Assembly: GCA_034769895.1 (NCBI GenBank)
Contig: CM068367.1
Coordinates: forward strand, 124,967,927 to 125,031,926
Direction of reading: 5' to 3'
Length of the DNA stretch: 64,000 bases
DNA from: Magicicada septendecula
Taxonomy: Eukaryota; Arthropoda; Insecta; Hemiptera; Cicadidae
A program made the position numbers and the translations under genes. The first letter of the stretch is position 1, and each line of letters starts with the position of its first letter. Positions 42,881 to 55,044 of the stretch are shown in pieces. Under the pieces are notes generated by a model. It was not told where the DNA came from. It ran no database searches and saw nothing but the letters and a program-made list of their open reading frames with translations.

Positions 42881-44768
42881 AGTAGGGTCAGTTTTTGCAA
42901 AGGCCCCGTCGTTTAATGGAAGCACCCACTGGGCAACTTATTATCGCCAATTTGAAGCTGCCGCTCGCTTAAATAACTGGATGCAAGAAGAGAAAGGCCT
43001 CTCACTCGTTCTTGCGTTAAAAGGACCTGCCGCAGAGGTAATACACAAAGTGCCATCTAACAGTCAGAACGTCTATGCCGAATTAACTAAAGCTTTGGAA
43101 TTACGGTACGGTGACCAGCATTTGTGCGAAGTGTACCGTGAACAACTTAAAGCGAGGCGACAGCGTTCAGAGGAGAGCCTTCAAGAGTTTGAAGCAAATA
43201 TCGACCGACTGACGAGATTGGCTTATCCCGAAGAATCGGAGGACTTCCGGAAGTGGATTTCTCTCATTATGTTTATTGATGGTATCAGAGATCGTCAGTT
43301 ACAACAAGTGTTAAGAATGGCTCGGCATGATAATAAATCAGACGCTCTTGTTCATGCTCTCCGTTTTGAAGCTGCCAAGTCGGCGACCTACATTAATCAA
43401 AGTATGCCATCACGTTGTAGCCAAACGGATCCAATACCACAGTATCGTCATAGCAGACAGCATAAAGAGACGATTCAAAAACAACAGTTTAAGAAGTCAG
43501 CAGCACCACAACTATCTTTCGAACCAAAGGACAAAGACAGAAGACCGAAGTGTTACAACTGTGGGAAACGTGGTCATCTACAGGTAGACTGTTGGGAGAA
43601 GAAAATACCGAGAGAAGAGACTGATCGCACCAATTGGAGAAGTAAAGGCCCAGAACAGCACACAGTTTCCACGCTACATAAGATCAGTGGAAACTTGATT
43701 GTTAATGGATTTGCGGATGGTAAACCAACATCATTTACAGTTGACACGGGCGCAACAGTGTCCATTGTGCGCCCTGACTTAGTCTGTAACCGCCATCCTC
43801 TAATTAGCTCTTATACAATACAGACTGTGATTGGAAGCCCCGTCAAGGTGCTAGGAAAGGTAGACGTACGTGTACGCCTGGGTCTTCTTGAGTTTAGCCA
43901 CCAAATGCTCGTTGCAGACATTGTCGATGAAGTGATTCTTGGCACGGACATTATGAATGCCTACGGATTCGTTGTGGACTTAAGAGAGAATGTCCTGAAA
44001 GTTGGCCAAGAGAAGATAAAGCTTTGCATGGCTAAAATGACAGGGTCTACCAACCATTCGATTAAGCGAGTGGCATTAGTCGAAGAAAAATTCAACAAGT
44101 CTGGTCAAGAGGAAACCTCCCTGTTGCAAGCGGAAATGGAGGAAGAACTAGCAGAGGAAGTACAAATAAGTATAATGACAAAAGAAGTGATTGGAGAGCC
44201 AACTATGGGTGTCGAGACAAAACTCTGGCTTGTTCCTGAGCTGATAGAAGCGGCCGAGGGTAAAGTGGCTGAAGATGAGGTTACGCAAGAGGTTGTTGAC
44301 GAGAACCAAACAAACTTGGATCAGCCAGTGGTATTTAGGTCATTAGTACATGACGCAACGAGAGTGATTCCAGCGAAGCTAGTGGTTGCGCGAAAGATTC
44401 GCATTCCTGGGAACGTGATGTTCGGATCACACGAGACTGAATTCGAAGAACGGGAAAATTATCCTTCGCAAGGATGGCCACCTAGATCGCCTGGTCGAGT
44501 ATTACTTCGAAGACGCTTTGCCAGTTCGGGACGAACAGGCTTAAGGAGGGGGCAGTGCTACGACAGCGTAGAACAATCTAGGCGTTTATCGAATGTCCCA
44601 GAAAGATCTCGACGTAAGCGTGTGGTGTACGTGCTACTAAACGCATGTTGCGAGAATTTTCTCGCACTTTGCCAGCCTTCGCTCGGGCGCTCGGACTGTG
44701 TCAAGGCCGCAGCAATTACGTATTTCGCGAGAGATAAGACGCAGTTTGGAAGCTTCTGGTGTGTGTAG
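42813..44768 (+). CDS. Gag capsid, zinc knuckle and aspartic protease
   Basis: A 651-codon frame. Residues about 25-210 follow the capsid pattern of mdg1-like gypsy elements ('FNGSTHWATYYRQFE', 'GPAAEVIHKVP', 'LEEFEANIDRLTRLAYP'-type helices). A CCHC knuckle is at 247-260 (43551-43592, CX2CX4HX4C). A protease follows with DTG at 311-313 and 'EVILGTDIMNAYG'. The tail (about 540-585) is basic and resembles the far end of a pol frame, suggesting an internal deletion that fused protease to the extreme Pol C-terminus. The last 70 codons run into the 3' LTR. Confidence 0.82.
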   Translation: MKTSISSLEDSKCQRNQRTLLTEVGSVFAKAPSFNGSTHWATYYRQFEAAARLNNWMQEEKGLSLVLALKGPAAEVIHKVPSNSQNVYAELTKALELRYGDQHLCEVYREQLKARRQRSEESLQEFEANIDRLTRLAYPEESEDFRKWISLIMFIDGIRDRQLQQVLRMARHDNKSDALVHALRFEAAKSATYINQSMPSRCSQTDPIPQYRHSRQHKETIQKQQFKKSAAPQLSFEPKDKDRRPKCYNCGKRGHLQVDCWEKKIPREETDRTNWRSKGPEQHTVSTLHKISGNLIVNGFADGKPTSFTVDTGATVSIVRPDLVCNRHPLISSYTIQTVIGSPVKVLGKVDVRVRLGLLEFSHQMLVADIVDEVILGTDIMNAYGFVVDLRENVLKVGQEKIKLCMAKMTGSTNHSIKRVALVEEKFNKSGQEETSLLQAEMEEELAEEVQISIMTKEVIGEPTMGVETKLWLVPELIEAAEGKVAEDEVTQEVVDENQTNLDQPVVFRSLVHDATRVIPAKLVVARKIRIPGNVMFGSHETEFEERENYPSQGWPPRSPGRVLLRRRFASSGRTGLRRGQCYDSVEQSRRLSNVPERSRRKRVVYVLLNACCENFLALCQPSLGRSDCVKAAAITYFARDKTQFGSFWCV

Positions 44769-45140
44769 CGTAACTATAAATACATCGCGTCGCGGCCTTA
44801 GTTTTTCAGTTCAATGCGAGATTTTTGACTGTGCGGTTCGAGAGTATTAGTGCGATATATTTACAGAGCGGTTCGGGTTATTACGGTGTACGTTCAAGTA
44901 GTTATTAGTGAAGTGTTGCGTTTTATATTCGGACGGTATAATTGTAATACAGTTGAGTTTTAATATTAGTGGACATTTTATTGCGTACGAACAATTTCAT
45001 TTGATTTGTTGTAGACACTGTGTTGTTAATTACGAACTGTTTTACTATAACAATTAAAGGTGTGATTAGTGACTTAATTGGTGTCTTGTACTTATTTAGT
45101 TTCCACTGTACCTACGACGATCGAGTAGACAGTCGTAACA
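44556..45140 (+). repeat. 3' LTR (585 bp)
   Basis: Same length as the 5' LTR. The two differences I see are 'aggcgtttat' against 'aggcatttat' and 'cgtatttcg' against 'cgtagttcg'. Confidence 0.9.
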
Positions 45141-45144
45141 ATAT

Positions 45145-46109
<965 letters not shown>

Positions 46110-47060
46110 ATGCTTATCCTTTTCTGACATGCTGACTTATCAGAAAAGTGATAAAGACCATATTCCCTAGGGTCTTTTTAGCTTTAGCTTCACTGAAGGA
46201 AAAAATTACCGTACAGAACTTGTAAGAATCCTTTAAATACAATATCCATTTTTTTGTGCCAGCAGAGGCTGAGGCTAACAACTGCGTCTCACTACTTACA
46301 ATAAGGTCATGTGCCATTTGCATAATTTTCATGTGTGTTGGGAGGCAGTCTTTGAGTACTCATAATATATATCCCTTCTTGATGGTGTACAGCATGTTGT
46401 ATCTTTGCGTCTCATAATCTGTAATAAAATATTGACTTTCCTGGACATGTTCCATGTACCATTTTGTTTTTGGATCACCAGGAAGTCCAGGCGTGCTGGG
46501 TTTAATGTAGGTAGTACAGACGGGCCACCCTTCAATGATGACAATGTTCCATACTTTTGCAAGTACCTTCCCAGCAAACTCAAAGTCAGATTTCTTCAAA
46601 TGATTGTTTATAGTGTATCTGTAGTCAAAGTGAGAGCCAAAGCAATCACTAAGCAGAATAAATCCAGCCAACTCTGTTAAAAACACAACATAGAGTTAAA
46701 TTCTATGTTCAACTCTGTTAAACGCACTTCATCTTAAAGTATTTGAAGTGATATCCCTACAAAATGTACTTCTTGAAGTATTACACGGCAATATTATTGC
46801 ATGGTACAGTGGATTTTCATCTGGACTTCTGTCGACAGTCATAATCACTACAGTCTTGACCAAACCATTCTTTCTTCTAACCAATAACTTAAGCTCACTA
46901 ATGTCAAGAACATTTAAATTCTGAGGAGTATACGTATGGTAGAAGATGAAATGTGTTTCCTATTTCTGATTGCAATGAATGTCTTTCCAGAGTACAACAA
47001 CTTGTGGATTCCAGATATTATTGGTTCTCTTTCAACACCGGCATAAATACAGTATTTGTT
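46110..47060 (-). pseudogene. Decayed transposon-like coding sequence
   Basis: On the minus strand, open but frame-shifted blocks can be lined up: 'KLLYSGKTFIAIRN' (about 46970-47015), 'TVVIMTVDRSPDENPLY' (in 46728-46962), 'AGFILLSDCFGSHFDY' with 'FEFAGKVLAKVWN' and 'WYMEHVQESQYF' (46360-46670), and 'CCTPSRRDIYYEY' (in 46329-46400). Together they match, from memory, a widespread family of uncharacterised transposon-like metazoan proteins with a 'VDGGPDENPRY' block. Several frame changes and stops make it non-functional. A possible further piece ('YLKRKGVQAVLTFSDKVKG') lies at about 47950-48035, separated from this by the LTR-like repeat. Confidence 0.45.
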
Positions 47061-47479
47061 GCATAAATAAACTATTTGTTTGTGACACCCTACTATAACT
47101 CGGCCATATCAGGTAATGAAATGTGATATTCTATATGCAAGGGCTCCTCTATGATGTCCCTCTGATGTCTATAGAATACGAGGTTTATCATCTTGTAAAA
47201 AAAGTACTTGCCCAAGGATTGAGGCTAGATTTTCCAGAAAACATATAAATCTTGTAGTAAACTGACTATTCGTAAAACTGTCCAACTGTGTCTGAGTAAG
47301 TTTAAACCTATAATCGTCCCTCCACAGTAGCAGAATTTCTTGAGAATAAATGAAGGTATGTCCAGCTATAGATGATGTAAAATCTAATTTTCTTCAAGGC
47401 TTGTGTTAGTTCATTAGAATTTGTATACTATCAACTAATGCTGTCCTTTGCCTAACATCTTCATGTCTCATATACATTA

Positions 47480-47941
47480 TGACGGCAGTAAAACAAACGT
47501 CTGCTCTCCAGTACCTGCGCTGCGAACACCTGGCGCGTGACATCTGACGTATACTCAGCGAGCTAATCAGGGATCCCGGTCAGGGCATAAAGAGTGCCGC
47601 TACAATTTTTTGGCACACTCCATCGCCACGCCATCGACGCGGAGCCAGCCGGAAGGAACAGCCGAAGAGTAGAACGGACGTTCTTCGCATTCTTCGCCCT
47701 GTACCGCACCAGCAATGGACGTCGCTGGGCCGGCAGCGGACTCTACAAACCGATGCTGAAAGAAGAGGAGGACTGCAGTACGCCACGAACAGCGGGCGCA
47801 GTCGCCTAACATCTCAGTGCGGCTCGGGTGGAACAACATCACAGCATTTTCGCCACACGGCCCTTTTTAGGGTCACCAAAATAACAAAAAGTTGTACGAT
47901 TGGCGCCATTTGTCATGTGACAAGCCTTTTGTCCGGTGACA
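47480..47941 (+). repeat. Second copy of the LTR-like repeat with histone-type stem-loop
   Basis: Homologous to 9412-9888 from the 'ctgctctcc' region through 'gtgaca'. It has a TATA-like 'gcataaagag' at about 47585 and shares the 'gaaagaagaggaggactgcag' segment. Divergence between the copies is substantial, so both are old. No target duplication is evident. Confidence 0.5.
47859..47874 (+). promoter_or_regulatory. Histone-mRNA-like 3' stem-loop, second copy
   Basis: ggccct-tttt-agggtc, a 6-bp stem with one G.T wobble and a TTTT loop, followed by 'acca'. The wobble is at a different pair from the copy at 9808-9823. Both are therefore one transition away from a fully paired ancestor, and the hairpin is preserved. 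Confidence 0.5.
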
Positions 47942-48297
47942 GCATGTTTGTCTGTCTTACATAAGCATTCCTCAGATTCCCCTTCACCTTGTCAGAAAAA
48001 GTAAGCACAGCTTGAACACCCTTCCGCTTTAAATACTTACACTACAGAAGTTAAACACTACAGATGTAAACACTAAATGAAGCAAACTGACCAAACACAG
48101 CAAAGCAAGACTATAGCTATTTTAAATAATATTACTAGTATGTTCCCTAAGTTGCAGAATTTTCTTGATATTTTCAATGAAGTACATTTATTATTGGATA
48201 AATTGTAATATTAGATATTTTTTCAATTATTAGCAATAATTATGAACAAATTGATTACTCTATTTTTTAGTTAAGTAAAGTAACAACTGTAGAGCAA
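47942..48297. other. Short flank before the Helitron-like pair
   Basis: Apart from the possible minus-strand transposon fragment at about 47950-48035, nothing recognisable. Confidence 0.35.
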
Positions 48298-48307
48298 TCT
48301 TATATAT

Positions 48308-48507
48308 AAAAATTCAAGTACCGTCTGCCTAGTGGCAAAAGCTAAAGAGCATGATAATGTCTTTCGGCCGCCAGCTAAACGCAACATTTGCAGAAAGGAA
48401 ACAATCAGTCAGTCAGTAACCATAATAATGTTGCGTTTAGCTGGCGGCCGAAAGACATTATCATGCTCTTTAGCTTTTGCCACTAGGCAGACGGTACTTG
48501 AATTTTT
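48308..48507. repeat. 81-bp fold-back inside Helitron-like element 1
   Basis: Arms 48308-48388 and 48427-48507 are reverse complements, perfect by eye, with a 38-bp spacer. The right arm is part of the minus-strand ORF at 48409-48678, so the left arm is an inverted duplicate of coding sequence next to the element's 5' end. Confidence 0.85.
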
Positions 48508-48678
48508 TGTTTTAGTATTTCGTTTTTGTTGCGATGGGGCCGCTGGTATTGAAGCTTCACCGCCGACAGCAACCGCTCGTTGCTGTTCCATCTCGAGCTT
48601 CTTTCGTTCCCGATACTTTCTTGCTCGCTCGGCATTTTGTCGTTTCTTGATCTGAGCCTTCTCGTCGCTGCTATCCAT
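48409..48678 (-). pseudogene. N-terminal fragment of a replicase-like protein
   Basis: An 89-codon frame from a clear ATG (48678). It is rich in Lys/Arg with 'KRQNAERARKYRERKK' at about residues 11-28, a basic helix seen at the start of several insect Helitron-type proteins (recall, not certain). It then runs through the fold-back and stops. It lacks every catalytic domain. It could instead be a captured host bZIP-like fragment. Confidence 0.35.
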
Positions 48679-49399
48679 TGTCGAACGCTGTTTTAATCAG
48701 TCGCCACGTTATGGTTACTATATACCAGCAGCAGTGTATTTCACCACAACACAAAACAAACCTTTATTTACAACAATCCCAATGACATTATGTATCTGTG
48801 TTATACTTCACATTTCTGCGGTGAGTAATTAAATATAAAGAACAGTAGATTTGCATTTACGATGACAAATATTTTAATGAATAGATCGTTAGCTGAATCA
48901 CATACGAAGACAACCATTAACTAGAGACAATAACCCCAATAACCTATCTACAGCTATGCAGTGTTGTTTGCTTGTTAGGTCTTTAATCTGCGACGACGTT
49001 AGCATGTTAGCGGTAGCGGTTTTAGTTAACGATTCCCAGCTGGTAAATTGTGCTAACACTTGATTTTAAACTTTCAGGACGCTTTATAAATCTGGTTTAA
49101 TTGTTTGCAGTGATATTATTTTTAACACATTATATATATTGTGACGTATCAAAACAAACGTTTATTTACAACAATCCCAATGACGTCACGCAAGAATGAC
49201 GTCATGCAGCGTGATGCGTTACAGTTTACAGCGTTACAGAAATTTTCAAATGATGGCCAGCCAAAAGACATTATCATGTCAAAATGAATGTTTCTTTGTT
49301 TGTCCCGTATGCATTCCTATACCATTCATCCGATTGCGATGAAACTTCGGTGAGTTGTTGTGCGCACGCCTGCGAAGGTTTCTGAATTAGTTTCGATGG

Positions 49400-50060
49400 G
49401 GTCCTTTGGGGGGTTCTTTGGGGTCTTCCACATCTCCTCCTAAACCACTGGACCGATTTCAACCAAACGTGGCACAAATATTTTACGCAAAGGGAGAACC
49501 AACATAGGATAGGTGTTTTTTCGATGGGGTCCTTTTGGGGGTTCTTTGGGGTCTTCCACATCTTCTCCTAAACCACTGGACCGATTTCAACCAAACTTGG
49601 CACAAATATTTTACGCAATGGGAGAACCAACATAGGATAGGTGTTTTTTTCGACGGGGTCCTTTGGGGTCTTCCACATCTCCTCCTAAACCACTGGACCG
49701 ATTTCAACCAAACTTGGCACAAATATTTTACGCAACGGGAGAACCAACATAGGATATGTGTTTTTTCGATATGATCCTTTGGGGGGTCCTTTGGGGTCTT
49801 CCACATCTCCTCCTAAACCACTGGACCGATTTCAACCAAACTTGGCACAAATATTTTACGCAAAGGGAGAACCAACATAGGACAAGTGTTTTTTTCGATA
49901 CGATCCTTTGGGGTCTTCCACATCTCCTCCTAAACCATTGACCAATTTCAACCAAACTTAGCACAAATATTTTACGCAACGGGAGAACCAACATAGGACA
50001 GACGTTTTTTCGATACGATCCTCTGGGGGGTCCTTTGGGGTCTTAAAAAACTATTAGATT
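49400..50060 (+). repeat. Tandem ~116-130-bp units in Helitron-like element 1
   Basis: Five units contain 'aaccactggaccgatttcaa' (near 49443, 49570, 49687, 49816; a variant with 'aaccattgaccaatttcaa' near 49932). Each is followed by 'ggagaaccaacatagga' and a 'tcctttgggg' spacer. Element 2 carries two such units. Confidence 0.8.
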
Positions 50061-50259
50061 TGGTTACTATGGCAACCCAATAGAATAGATTCTGTTCTAA
50101 ATATATTATCGCATTAAATTGAAGACCATGCGAACGAAGTCGTGGGCAACAGCTATTTATTTTTAAGAAACCTACTTTAATTGAACTTTATTAATTAAAC
50201 TAACATTTTCATTACGTACAACGTGAAACTCCGTAGCGAAGCACGGGTATTCCGCTAGT

Positions 50260-50873
50260 CTTATATATAAAAATGAATGTTTCTTTGTTTGTCCCGTATG
50301 CGTTCCTATACCATTCATCCGACTGCGATGAAACTTCGGAGAGTTGTTGTGCGCACGCCTGCGAAGGTTTCTGAATTTTTTTCGATGGTGTCCTTTGGGG
50401 TCTTCCACATCTCCTCCTAAACCACTGGACCGATTTCAAGCAAACTTGGCACAACTATTTTATGCAACGGGAGAACCAACATAGGATAGGTGTTTTTTTG
50501 ATGGGGTCCTTTTGGGGTTCTTTGGGGTCTTCCACATCTTCTCCTAAACCACTGGACCGATTTCAACCAAACTTGGCACAAATATTTTACGCAACGGGAG
50601 AACCAACATAGGACAGGTGATTTTTCGATACGATCCTCTGGGGGGTCCTTTGGGGTCTTAAAAAACTATTAGATCTGGTTACTATGGCAACCCAATAGAA
50701 TAGATTCTGTTCTAAATATATTATCGCATTAAACTGAAGACCACGCGAACAAAGTCGTGGGCAACAGCTATTTATTTTTAAGAAACCTACTTTAATTGAA
50801 CTTTATTAATTAAACTAACATTTTCATTACGTACAACGTGAAACTCCATAGCGAAGCACGGGTATTCCGCTAG
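50260..50873 (+). mobile_element. Helitron-like element 2, abutting element 1
   Basis: Begins TCTTATATATAAAAATG exactly where element 1 ends, and ends CTAG (50870-50873) after the same subterminal hairpin, followed by T. It is a shortened version of the 3' half of element 1 (compare 49258-49440 and 50012-50259), with two tandem units instead of five. The head-to-tail join suggests rolling-circle read-through or insertion at the exact end. Confidence 0.6.
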
Positions 50874-50879
50874 TCATAC

Positions 50880-51570
50880 AATAAATACTAAAGTACCAAA
50901 CAATCGGATGTGTGTTAAAATTCCCTTTGGCCTGACACCTGGCTGGATTTTTACAATTTTTCAATTTTTGAATCCTTTTTTTGGAATCTGGGGTCAAAAA
51001 TTTTTGAACTGAACTTTACATTATCCAGATATTCAGATTAAAATTCTCTTTAATTTTATATTCCACATGGAATTTGCAATTTTATCAAATGTTTGCCCCA
51101 CTTTTTGGGCCCGGATGTCCCAAAATTTAGAAATGTTCAAAACTTAACACTACATTCACATTTTAGTTAACATTCCTTTTAATTTGATATGCCAAATGAA
51201 TTTTTGTGATTTTATCAAAATGTTCAACCATTTTTTGGCCCACACCTATACAAAAATTTTGAAACTTCCAAAAATAAATGCTGAATTCATATTTTGATTT
51301 AAATTTCCTTTAATCTGATATCCTGCATGGGCTCTTGCGATATTTTCAAAATTTTGATCCAATCAACCTTTTTGTCTCATGCCTCCTATTTTTTGGTGGA
51401 TCACTTGTAAAAACGATAGGGTTCTATAGAGTAAAAGTATGGACATTCATGCCAAGTTTTATGAAAATCATGTGATGTGTTCAATAGTCACCATGAGACT
51501 ATCCTAAATAGACAGACAGACAAATGCTAAATTGTCGAGAACTTGCTTTGCTTGTTCAGTTATAGATAGA
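50880..51570 (+). repeat. Dispersed repeat, copy 1
   Basis: Shares an ordered set of phrases with 53040-53690: 'gctggattttt.acaatt', 'ttttgaatcc', 'aatttgatatgcca', 'ttttatcaaa', 'agggttct.tag', and a CAGA/GACA tract followed by a 'cttcgctcgttcaata'-like end. Internal 130-150-bp modules are themselves similar. Non-coding and old. Confidence 0.65.
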
Positions 51571-53039
51571 AATATTACTAAATATATCAAATACACACTA
51601 CTACTGTGAGTATAAGATATATTTGGGAAGTGTTTTCAACCAAGAGATAATGAAGAAAATGCAACAAACCACAAAAATAGAAAGATTATGAAAAAACAAC
51701 AGTAACAAGCAACATAAAACAGGTTTGTAGTTGTTCAAGGCATGTCATAAAGAATAATGTCTGGTCCAATGTATTCTATAGTTACCGTCCTTACATTCTA
51801 GTTTTTCTTCAATTAGAAACAGCCAACGTGCATTACAATAATAACACAGGAATTCAAACACTGTCACCTGAGTCGTGTTTTTCTTTTTGTGATTTTGATT
51901 ATCTGGTTTTCAGAGTTATACATCTTGAAATTTATATTACTGACTTTTTAATCACAATATAGATTGTAACCAATTATTCATTTTAAGACTAGCAAACAGT
52001 TTAACAGTATCAGTATAAATATTTCAGTAGTACTATTACAATGAATAATGATTAGCTTGCTTGTCTACATTTGTTTACATATTTATGTGAAGGTCACTGC
52101 CCCCCTCCTCATCAGAGTACAAGTGCCCCTGATACAGTTAGCCACAGTCAGCATTGCCTTGTCCTAATTACTACAGTGAAGAACTTTCCATCAGTTTCCC
52201 TTTTTTACAGACCGTAATGCAACTGTTTTGCAAAGAATTACTAACAATTAAACTCATCTTGCAAAACAAACATGCCCATATTTTTTAAGTCCTGTACATG
52301 CTAATGTTTAATGCTACCATTAAATAGCTAACAAAACAATAACCAAGAAATTACAAGGATTTTTTTATTAATACTCACATATTTGATAAACAAATATTTA
52401 TGCAAATTATGTCTGAATAGTAAACAGCAGCTTTAGACAATTTTGACATATATCTTATTGAAAATAAAATATTATGTTTCTTAAATTAATTAAAAACTTA
52501 CCGTATATTATTTTTTAATTATATGACAATAATATGTCGAACCCTAAGTTTTAAATTTTACTTTGGCAGTAATAATAGTTTGGAAGTTTTGTTGTACTTT
52601 TCGAAATCAGCTTCACAACTGATAGTTTGTCAAATTATTATTTTTTTAACTGTTTGACATATAAAACTAGGTACAATGCAGAGTTGTTGGAAACACATAC
52701 ACATACATGCAAACAAACTAACTTGACACAAACCTTCACTTCCTGAAAGCCTCAAAGCTTCTTATAGACCATGTTTTACAGTTTGTTCTTAGCCATTTCT
52801 CTCATTTAGACAGTTCAAATCTTAACAATTACGTCTTGGCAATACATAAACATATGAACATGAATGCAATACATAAAACTAGTATGCTCCCTGAGCTGCA
52901 GAACTCACTCGCTATTTTGAACACAGTACATTCATTATTACATAAATTTTAATATTTTGATAACTGTTCAATTATAGGAAAAATTCAAAGACCCCTATTA
53001 CTCTACTATTACTTTGGTAATATAAAAATTGTAGAGGAC
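51571..53039. other. AT-rich non-coding sequence
   Basis: No gene or repeat recognised; probably intron of the PI4K gene if its 3' exons lie to the left. Confidence 0.4.
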
Positions 53040-53690
53040 ACAATTATACAATAAACACTAAAAATACAAAACATTAGGATTTGGGTTACAATTCTTTTAG
53101 TCATACACCTTGCTGGATTTTCACAATTACAAATTTTGAATCCCTATTTTGCGCTTGGGGTCCCAAAATTTTGAAATTTCCAAATCTTAATACTACATTC
53201 AGATGTTACTTAAAGTTACCTTTAATTTGACATGCCACATAAAGTTTTGTGATTTTATCAAAATTTTCACATACTTTTCGGGTTCAGACATTTTGAATTT
53301 TTTTAAAATAATCACTGTGTGGTTACTGTGTGGAGATTGTGGTTAAAATCTCCTTTAATTTGGATACCCCATGGGCTTTTGCAATTTTTTAACAATTTTG
53401 ACCCCTTCTCTTTTTTTCTTTCCGCCTCATTTTTGGATGGATTAATCTAAACAACAACAGGGTTCTGTAGGATAAAAATGTTGACATGAATGCCAACTTT
53501 TATAAAAATTGATTGATTTTATTAAAAAATGCCAAGTTTTTAAAAATTTTTATAATAATTGTTAAAAAGTTATCGGGACACATATACCAAAAGACAGACA
53601 GACAGAGGGAAGACAATAGACAGACGGACACACAAATGCCAAATGGTCAAGTTAAAACTGAGAACCCACTTCGCTCGTTCAATAATTATG
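53040..53690 (+). repeat. Dispersed repeat, copy 2
   Basis: Second copy of the repeat at 50880-51570, with an (ACAG)n-type tract at about 53592-53635 and the end 'cttcgctcgttcaataat'. Confidence 0.65.
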
Positions 53691-55042
<1,352 letters not shown>

Positions 55043-55044
55043 TA

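Larger units (their letters stand above)
41852..45140 (+). mobile_element. Young LTR retrotransposon with Gag and protease only
   Basis: Identical-length LTRs (41852-42436 and 44556-45140, 585 bp each) differ by eye at two positions, so insertion is very recent. The flanks read atat at 41848-41851 and 45141-45144. A tRNA-Leu-type primer-binding site follows the 5' LTR, and a purine tract (aaggaggggg, 44543-44552) precedes the 3' LTR. Between them lie only Gag and an aspartic protease; RT, RNase H and integrase are absent. It must have been copied by enzymes from another element. The solo LTR at 11034-11586 is an older relative. Confidence 0.9.
48298..50259 (+). mobile_element. Helitron-like element 1
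   Basis: Starts TCTTATATATAAAAA after an A (48297). It ends CTAG (50256-50259), just after a subterminal hairpin (tagcg(a)a...ttccgcta, about 50236-50258) and is followed by T. These are Helitron end features: TC start, CTRR end, A/T target. The 'cgaagcacgggtattccgctag' end resembles non-autonomous insect Helitrons (recall). It contains a fold-back, a short coding relic on the minus strand and a tandem array. No Rep or helicase domain is present, so it is non-autonomous. Confidence 0.6.

Noticed and set aside
49274-50454. Repeated minus-strand ORFs with 'KSVQWFRRRCGRPQRTP'
   Set aside because: Translations of the tandem units in the Helitron-like elements; periodicity follows the DNA repeat and no domain is recognisable.
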